Positions 6,310-6,706 of a stretch of 6,706 nucleotides of DNA are shown here, piece by piece. A program made the position numbers and the translations under genes. This DNA comes from Oscillospiraceae bacterium (GTDB lineage: Bacteria > Bacillota > Clostridia > Oscillospirales > Oscillospiraceae), in NCBI GenBank assembly GCA_031280325.1, contig JAITGW010000050.1, forward strand, positions 1 to 6,706. The letters run 5' to 3'. The notes under the pieces were generated by a model. The model was not told the DNA's origin. It was given only the letters and a program-made list of their open reading frames with translations, and did no database searches. The stretch's first letter is position 1; each line of letters starts with the position of its first letter.

Positions 6310-6376
6310 TAACAATTTTTGCGTTGCGAAACACACCTTGCGGGAATTTACGGGGAAAATGGTTTAAGCCGTACCA

Positions 6377-6395
6377 AAGGTCAGATAAGGTCAAT
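6377..6395 (+). promoter_or_regulatory. CtsR-like direct repeat
   Basis: AAGGTCA occurs twice with a 10-bp period (6377-6383 and 6387-6393). Aligned as heptads, GGTCAGA-TAA-GGTCAAT differs from the Firmicutes CtsR operator (RGTCAAA-NAN-RGTCAAA) at one base per heptad. It lies about 70 bp upstream of the operon's -35 box. A real CtsR site would normally overlap a promoter, so control of this operon is uncertain and a chance match is possible. Confidence 0.3.
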
Positions 6396-6471
6396 TTTTA
6401 ACTTTTTTCGGGTGAATTTCAGCGGGCATCAAATATGTAATCTGATATTACGTTTATAGTAATCACAATCA

Positions 6472-6519
6472 ATACACCATTTGGTGTATACGGATATTTT
6501 TTTGAAATATACACCAAAT
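6472..6519. repeat. Three alternating copies of a TACACCA-containing site
   Basis: ATACACCA-TT-TGGTGTAT (6472-6489) is a perfect dyad with 8-bp arms. Its right half also forms a perfect 12-bp inverted repeat, ATTTGGTGTATA (6479-6490) with TATACACCAAAT (6508-6519), around 17 nt that themselves contain ATATTT/AAATAT. The core thus occurs three times in alternating orientation within 48 bp. This looks like a multi-site operator or a recombinase/transposase-binding site. No gene in the window starts next to it, and the nearest promoter is about 160 bp away. Confidence 0.65.
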
Positions 6520-6706
6520 AGGGGACTCGAAAATCTTTGAAACGCGCTATACTGACCCCGGTAAATTCCTCCGGGACGCCGCCGCCGCGCTCCGAGGGAT
6601 CATGCCGACGGGGAGTTCAATCGCTCAAATCGGATGTCGCCGAGATGAAAAAAACGCGCAGATATAAAAATACAAATTGCGTAATCTAACTCAACATATC
6701 CCATTT

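Larger units (their letters stand above)
6310..6706. other. AT-rich flank with no confident gene
   Basis: Upstream of the operon promoter I see regulatory-looking repeats (listed separately) but no gene with a start and ribosome-binding site. One plus-strand frame is open from 6506 to a TAA at 6665-6667 without a usable start until an ATG at 6602. Its residues (FETRYTDPGKFLRDAAAALR, then GIMPTGSSIAQIGCRRDE) have coding-like composition and could be a remnant, but I do not recognise them. The final 40 bases are AT-rich with no clear motif. Confidence 0.45.

Noticed and set aside
6548..6553. TATACT as a plus-strand -10 box
   Set aside because: No acceptable -35 at 16-18 bp, and no supported gene downstream.
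1..6706. CRISPR array, tRNA, rRNA or intact insertion sequence
   Set aside because: No regularly spaced repeats, no tRNA-like arms with a conserved T-loop, no rRNA stretches and no transposase motifs were found on either strand.

Overview
The window looks like accessory DNA from a moderately GC-rich member of the Clostridia (an Oscillospiraceae-like gut Firmicute is the best guess). This rests on family content, not on a marker gene: a lambda-type portal protein, a Sel1-repeat tail of the kind found on relaxases of Firmicutes conjugative elements, a HTH_36 replication/regulatory domain, and a compact operon with a 12-helix LuxR-type regulator, Fic, DUF2200, DUF1801 and VanZ proteins. Shine-Dalgarno sites are strong and AGGAGG-like. 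No rRNA, tRNA or CRISPR array was seen.

Layout. Positions 1 to about 404 (minus strand) encode the C-terminal part of a phage portal protein that runs off the left edge and is cut at its N-terminal side. The plus-strand reading frame 298-1413 starts inside this portal DNA in antisense. It then becomes a Sel1-repeat region (from about 403) and ends as a HTH_36 domain (from about 1205). It reads as a mosaic of three mobile-element pieces without a credible start of its own. Positions 1414-1681 are non-coding and hold a perfect 15-nt dyad, a tandem decamer and a large hairpin with a T-run. Positions 1682-1996 hold a small plus-strand gene that I do not recognise.

Positions 2004-6310 form one minus-strand operon that reads right to left. 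It has a promoter with an extended -10 (6281-6309) and then a Cro/C1-type repressor, a membrane-bound 12-helix LuxR-type regulator, a Fic-domain protein with a winged-helix tail, a DUF2200 protein, a DUF1801 protein with an N-terminal zinc-ribbon-like motif, and a VanZ-family membrane protein. A terminator at 2004-2040 closes it. All neighbours overlap or lie within 11 nt, so translational coupling is likely. The first two genes are regulators, one probably autoregulatory at a dyad over the -10 box and one that could sense something at the membrane. The Fic protein may modify a target. The roles of the last three products are uncertain. No shared function can be read from sequence alone.

The right end (6310-6706) is AT-rich and mostly non-coding. 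It holds three alternating copies of a TACACCA-containing site and a CtsR-like direct repeat.
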